DNA from: Erysipelotrichaceae bacterium
GTDB lineage: Bacteria; Bacillota_I; Bacilli_A; Erysipelotrichales; Erysipelotrichaceae
Reading direction: 5' to 3'
Assembly (NCBI GenBank): GCA_024681275.1
Contig: JAILBD010000190.1
Coordinates: 1-7,322 of the forward strand
Length of the DNA: 7,322 nucleotides
The notes under the pieces were generated by a model, which was not told where the DNA came from, made no database searches, and worked only from the letters and a program-made list of their open reading frames with translations. Position numbers and translations under genes: made by a program. Shown here piece by piece: positions 5,642 through 7,322 of this stretch; the stretch's first letter is position 1; each line of letters begins with the position of its first letter.

Positions 5642-6451
5642 ATGAAGATCATCGACACGCAGGTATCTTCTGAGAGAGGGACGAAGATCCCTCTGAGCAT
5701 AGTGGAACCGGATCTTTTTCCGGCGAAGCTTCTGATCTGCGCCCACGGTTTCAAGGCCAAAAGGACTGAGGACGGACGTTTTCTCACGGTCGCGGAAGCT
5801 CTGGCAAAGGATGGGGTCCTGTCGATCATGATGGGCTTTCCGGGCTGCGATGAGTCCAAAGAGGACTTCCTTTCCTACACGCTGGAGAACTGTCTTTCCG
5901 ACATCGGGTCCTGTGTGGACTATGTGAAGAAGAGATATGAGCTGAAGAGCGACACGGGCATGATCGGCTATTCCATGGGCGGAAGGCTGACTGCTTTATA
6001 TATCCAGAGACATCCGGAGATCAGCTGCATCGGTCTCTGGGCGGCTGCCGCTTATGACGCTTTCAACGGGGAAGATGCCTTCCTGGGCATGGACCTTGCA
6101 AAGATGAAAGCCCAGATCAAAGAGAAGGGCTATGTCGATTTCTACAATGGCTTTGATGACAGCTGGATCAGACTCAATGGCGCTCTGATCAGGGAAAGTG
6201 AAGGATTGCCTGTTGAAAAGGGTCTGAAGGAGTTTGCGGGTTCGGCTCTGGTCGTGCATGGCGATGAGGATGTCACAGTCCCGTATCAGGTGGCTTTGAA
6301 CAGCTACGCCGATCTTGAGAAGGCGAAGGACAGGAAACTGGTGAGAGTCAATGGTGCGGATCACGGCTTCGGCCAGTGGAACGGCAGACCTGATCTTTCC
6401 AGGGAACTGACGGATGCCACGATCGAGTATTTCAGGAAACATTTCGTATGA
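5642..6451 (+). CDS. Alpha/beta hydrolase (esterase or peptidase-like, S9/S33 style)
   Basis: A 269-residue soluble serine hydrolase with a complete apparent triad: nucleophile S111 in GYSMGG (109-114), acid D210 in HGDEDVTVP (206-214) and H241 in GADHGFG (238-244). The oxyanion region is CAHGF (33-37). No signal peptide or membrane segment is seen, so it acts in the cytoplasm. The insert between strand 5 and the acid residue (about 140-195) forms a small cap. The pattern (HGFKAKR...DGRFLTVAEALAKDG) is like acyl esterases and cinnamoyl-esterase-type enzymes of gut Firmicutes, and placement after a phosphoglycosidase suggests removal of an acyl group from a sugar or glycoside. That substrate guess is inference from context only. 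The stop overlaps the next start as ATGA, a sign of translational coupling. Confidence 0.9.
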   Translation: MKIIDTQVSSERGTKIPLSIVEPDLFPAKLLICAHGFKAKRTEDGRFLTVAEALAKDGVLSIMMGFPGCDESKEDFLSYTLENCLSDIGSCVDYVKKRYELKSDTGMIGYSMGGRLTALYIQRHPEISCIGLWAAAAYDAFNGEDAFLGMDLAKMKAQIKEKGYVDFYNGFDDSWIRLNGALIRESEGLPVEKGLKEFAGSALVVHGDEDVTVPYQVALNSYADLEKAKDRKLVRVNGADHGFGQWNGRPDLSRELTDATIEYFRKHFV

Positions 6452-7322
6452 AACTGCGGATAGAGGACAAGGACAGATATCTGGAACAGGTTTATGCCGC
6501 CTGGCTGGGCAAGGTCATCGGTGTCAGGCTGGGTTCACCTGTTGAAAACTGGAGCCATGAAAAGATCATGGAGGCCTTTCCTGATGAAGAGGGCTATCTG
6601 GTCGACTATGATGTCTATGCGGCGGATGATGATCTCAACGGTCCCCTGTTTTTTGTGCGGGCACTGCTGGAAGAAGGGGAACTGAGTGCGGAAAAGATCG
6701 GCGATACCTTCTTAAACTATCTGCAGGAGTACAGGGGCTTCTTCTGGTGGGGCGGTGTCGGCATCTCGAGCGAGCACACGGCCTATGAGAATCTGAAGAA
6801 GGGGATCCCTGCACCAAAGTCGGGAAGTGCCGAAGTCAACGGACTGACGATGGCGGAGCAGATCGGCGGTCAGATCTTTTCCGACTGCTGGGGCTATGTT
6901 GCCGGCTATGATCCCGATCTGGCGAAGCAGATGGCGCAGATGGCTTCTTCCGTGACCCACGATCGAAACGGCATACAGGGCGGGATCTTCGTGGCTGTTG
7001 CCATCACGCTGGCGATGATGAAAGAGGATATCCACGAGGTCATCGATGAGGCTCTGGAATATCTGGACAAGGATATGGAATACTATCAGACGGCAAGGGA
7101 CATCATCCGTTTCTATGAAGAGAACAGGAATGACTGGACCCTGTGTCTGAAATACATACAGGACAATTATGGCTATGACAGATATCCGGGCGTCTGTCAC
7201 ATCATTCCGAACATGGCGCTGATGATCATGGCCATGTGCTACGGGGAAAACGACTTTGACAGGACGCTGGTGATGCTGAACAGGTGCGGCTGGGACACCG
7301 ACTGCAACTGCGGCAATGTCGG
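6448..7322 (+). CDS. ADP-ribosylglycohydrolase-family protein, 3'-truncated by window edge
   Basis: The reading frame is open to the window end (291 codons visible). It begins MKLRIEDKDRYLEQVYAAWLGKVIG, the usual opening of this all-helical fold (CrtI/DraG/ARH family). Two acidic metal-site motifs are visible: AADDDLNGP at 58-66 and GWDTDCN at 281-287, with SVTHDRNGIQGG at 168-179 between them. Classical members (DraG, ARH3) use a TDD and a DTDT-type motif to bind two Mg ions and cleave N- or O-glycosidic bonds to ADP-ribose. Here the Thr residues appear as D60 and C286, typical of a divergent subgroup often found near sugar-catabolism genes, so the substrate may not be an ADP-ribosylated protein. 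The start ATG overlaps the previous stop by 4 bases, with AGGAAA about 9 bases upstream. The C-terminus lies outside the window. Confidence 0.88.
   Translation, partial: MKLRIEDKDRYLEQVYAAWLGKVIGVRLGSPVENWSHEKIMEAFPDEEGYLVDYDVYAADDDLNGPLFFVRALLEEGELSAEKIGDTFLNYLQEYRGFFWWGGVGISSEHTAYENLKKGIPAPKSGSAEVNGLTMAEQIGGQIFSDCWGYVAGYDPDLAKQMAQMASSVTHDRNGIQGGIFVAVAITLAMMKEDIHEVIDEALEYLDKDMEYYQTARDIIRFYEENRNDWTLCLKYIQDNYGYDRYPGVCHIIPNMALMIMAMCYGENDFDRTLVMLNRCGWDTDCNCGNV

Noticed and set aside
1..7322. A new defence, mobile or CRISPR-like system
   Set aside because: I found no direct repeat array, transposase, integrase, toxin-antitoxin pair or nuclease/helicase gene. All genes belong to recognisable families with intact frames.

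Overview
The window looks like ordinary chromosome from a low-redundancy Bacillota genome with moderately high GC (roughly 50-55% by eye). Type III glutamine synthetase, a Gram-positive style HU protein, strong GGAGG-type ribosome binding sites and a phospho-specific GH1 enzyme fit an anaerobic gut Firmicute. Erysipelotrichaceae is my best guess, from sequence feel only. All eight genes are on the + strand, and intergenic space is short. I see no tRNA, rRNA, insertion sequence, CRISPR array or attachment site.

Layout. (1) 1-1524: the C-terminal two thirds of a type III glutamine synthetase, cut by the window edge and closed by a clear intrinsic terminator at 1532-1560. (2) 1575-3197: a three-gene run read in overlap or near-overlap. 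It holds a stand-alone MGMT-type DNA-binding domain protein that keeps its PCHR cysteine, a full-length Ogt-type methylated-DNA-protein cysteine methyltransferase, and a membrane-anchored rhodanese fused to a cyclophilin-like domain. (3) 3198-3333: a 136-bp AT-rich regulatory gap with a 16-bp hairpin-forming inverted repeat and a consensus TTGACA -35 box. (4) 3334-3649: the nucleoid protein HU as a separate transcription unit with its own terminator. (5) 3687-7322: a second tightly packed run holding a 2H phosphoesterase (2'-5' RNA ligase-like), a GH1 6-phospho-beta-glycosidase, an alpha/beta hydrolase and an ADP-ribosylglycohydrolase-family protein that runs off the window end. The last three genes are separated by 15 bp or overlap by 4 bp.

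How the genes may work together. The first run pairs two alkyl-guanine recognition proteins and looks like a small DNA alkylation repair unit; the link to the rhodanese protein is positional only. The second run looks mainly like intracellular glycoside catabolism: phosphoglycoside cleavage, a possible deacylase, and an ADP-ribosylglycohydrolase-like hydrolase of unknown substrate. It begins and ends with families that can act on ADP-ribose or cyclic phosphate compounds. I do not see a clearly new defence or mobile system. The most distinctive features are the tandem MGMT pair, the rhodanese-cyclophilin fusion, the odd composition of the second run, and a roughly four-fold excess of GATC across the window.
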